64,000 nucleotides of DNA from Pseudomonas sp. N040 (GTDB taxonomy: Bacteria; Pseudomonadota; Gammaproteobacteria; Pseudomonadales; Pseudomonadaceae): the NCBI RefSeq assembly GCF_015637705.1, contig NZ_JADOBE010000013.1, forward strand, positions 1 to 64,000, read 5' to 3'. Position numbers and translations under genes: made by a program. Positions 63,851-64,000 of this stretch are shown here, piece after piece. Position 1 is the first letter of the stretch, and every line of letters begins with the position of its first letter. The notes beneath the pieces are model-generated. The model saw nothing but the letters and a program-made list of their open reading frames with translations, was not told the origin of the DNA and did no database searches.

Positions 63851-64000
63851 CTCCGCTCGCGCCCCAGCCACGTGACCCGGCAGCCTTGCCGCGGCTGCTG
63901 CTGACCGGCGTGGCGCTGGCCTTGCTGTGGCCCGGGCTGACGCTGAGCGAACTGGACCTGGCGGTGCTGTGGCAGGCCGACAACGCCGCCACCATGGGCA
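63844..64000 (+). CDS. ABC transporter permease, 5' end (cut by window)
   Basis: The ATG at 63844 overlaps the ATPase stop. The 52 visible residues ([40 protein letters not shown]) contain the first membrane helix and end at the window edge. Position makes it the PhnE-type permease. Confidence 0.8.
   Translation, partial: MLTPLAPQPRDPAALPRLLLTGVALALLWPGLTLSELDLAVLWQADNAATMG

Noticed and set aside
62196..64000. Phosphonate transporter phnCDE
   Set aside because: No C-P lyase genes, and the binding protein resembles the selenate-annotated subgroup; ligand left open.

Overview
The window is a piece of a Pseudomonas chromosome. It is GC-rich and compact, and gene order recalled from P. aeruginosa recurs in long blocks: algU-mucABCD-lepA-lepB-rnc-era-recO-pdxJ, nadB/sdhE/ygfZ/ung, the atuRABCDEFG terpene cluster, and etfBA divergent from ETF-QO. 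No rRNA, tRNA or CRISPR array was seen.

Layout. 1-8.0 kb: housekeeping and accessory genes (GST, PLP aminotransferase divergent from a MarR regulator, bile-acid-type symporter, SDR, GNAT, pyrF, ZIP transporter, a 55-aa membrane protein, a periplasmic binding protein). 8.1-18.5 kb: the acyclic terpene (citronellol/geraniol) catabolic cluster. Its TetR repressor atuR is divergent from atuABCDEFG, with two exact inverted 18-bp operator copies in between; atuH is absent. 18.6-21.2 kb: three envelope genes (two with clear lipoboxes) and a periplasmic binding protein. 21.2-24.9 kb: etfBA and ETF-ubiquinone oxidoreductase, divergent around a PsrA-type box. 25.0-25.6 kb: two decayed transposases (IS1182- and IS30-like). 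25.8-31.1 kb: chagasin-like inhibitor, YhhN, MarC, cmoAB, pdxJ, recO. 31.2-40.7 kb: era, rnc, lepB, lepA and the envelope-stress regulon mucDCBA-algU. 41.0-45.1 kb: nadB, ygfX-like, sdhE, ygfZ, ung.

45.2-48.0 kb is an AT-rich island inserted between ung and a LysR gene. It holds two unfamiliar convergent genes: a glycine-rich hydrophobic protein with a ribbon-helix-helix-like tail, and a polytopic membrane protein with a SPOR-like domain. It also holds a broken tyrosine-recombinase C-terminus, two attC-like hairpin sites in opposite orientation, and a 187-bp inverted-repeat element, a diverged copy of which also lies at the left edge of the window. This is the most novel part.

48.1-55.1 kb: LysR regulator divergent from an acyl-CoA/valine-type catabolic cluster (aldehyde dehydrogenase, acyl-CoA dehydrogenase, two crotonase-fold enzymes, 3-hydroxyisobutyrate dehydrogenase). 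In P. aeruginosa the syntenic hydratase is DspI, needed for the dispersion signal cis-2-decenoate. 55.5-64.0 kb: a small conserved protein, a two-pore-type ion channel, the selenium genes mnmH-selD, a cyclopropane-synthase-like gene, two phosphoribosyltransferases, and a PhnD/PhnC-type ABC transporter (probably selenate or another oxyanion) cut by the window end.

Intergenic space is rich in long palindromes with CGTAGG...CCTACG-type ends. One sits in nearly every gap inside the atu and mms-like operons.
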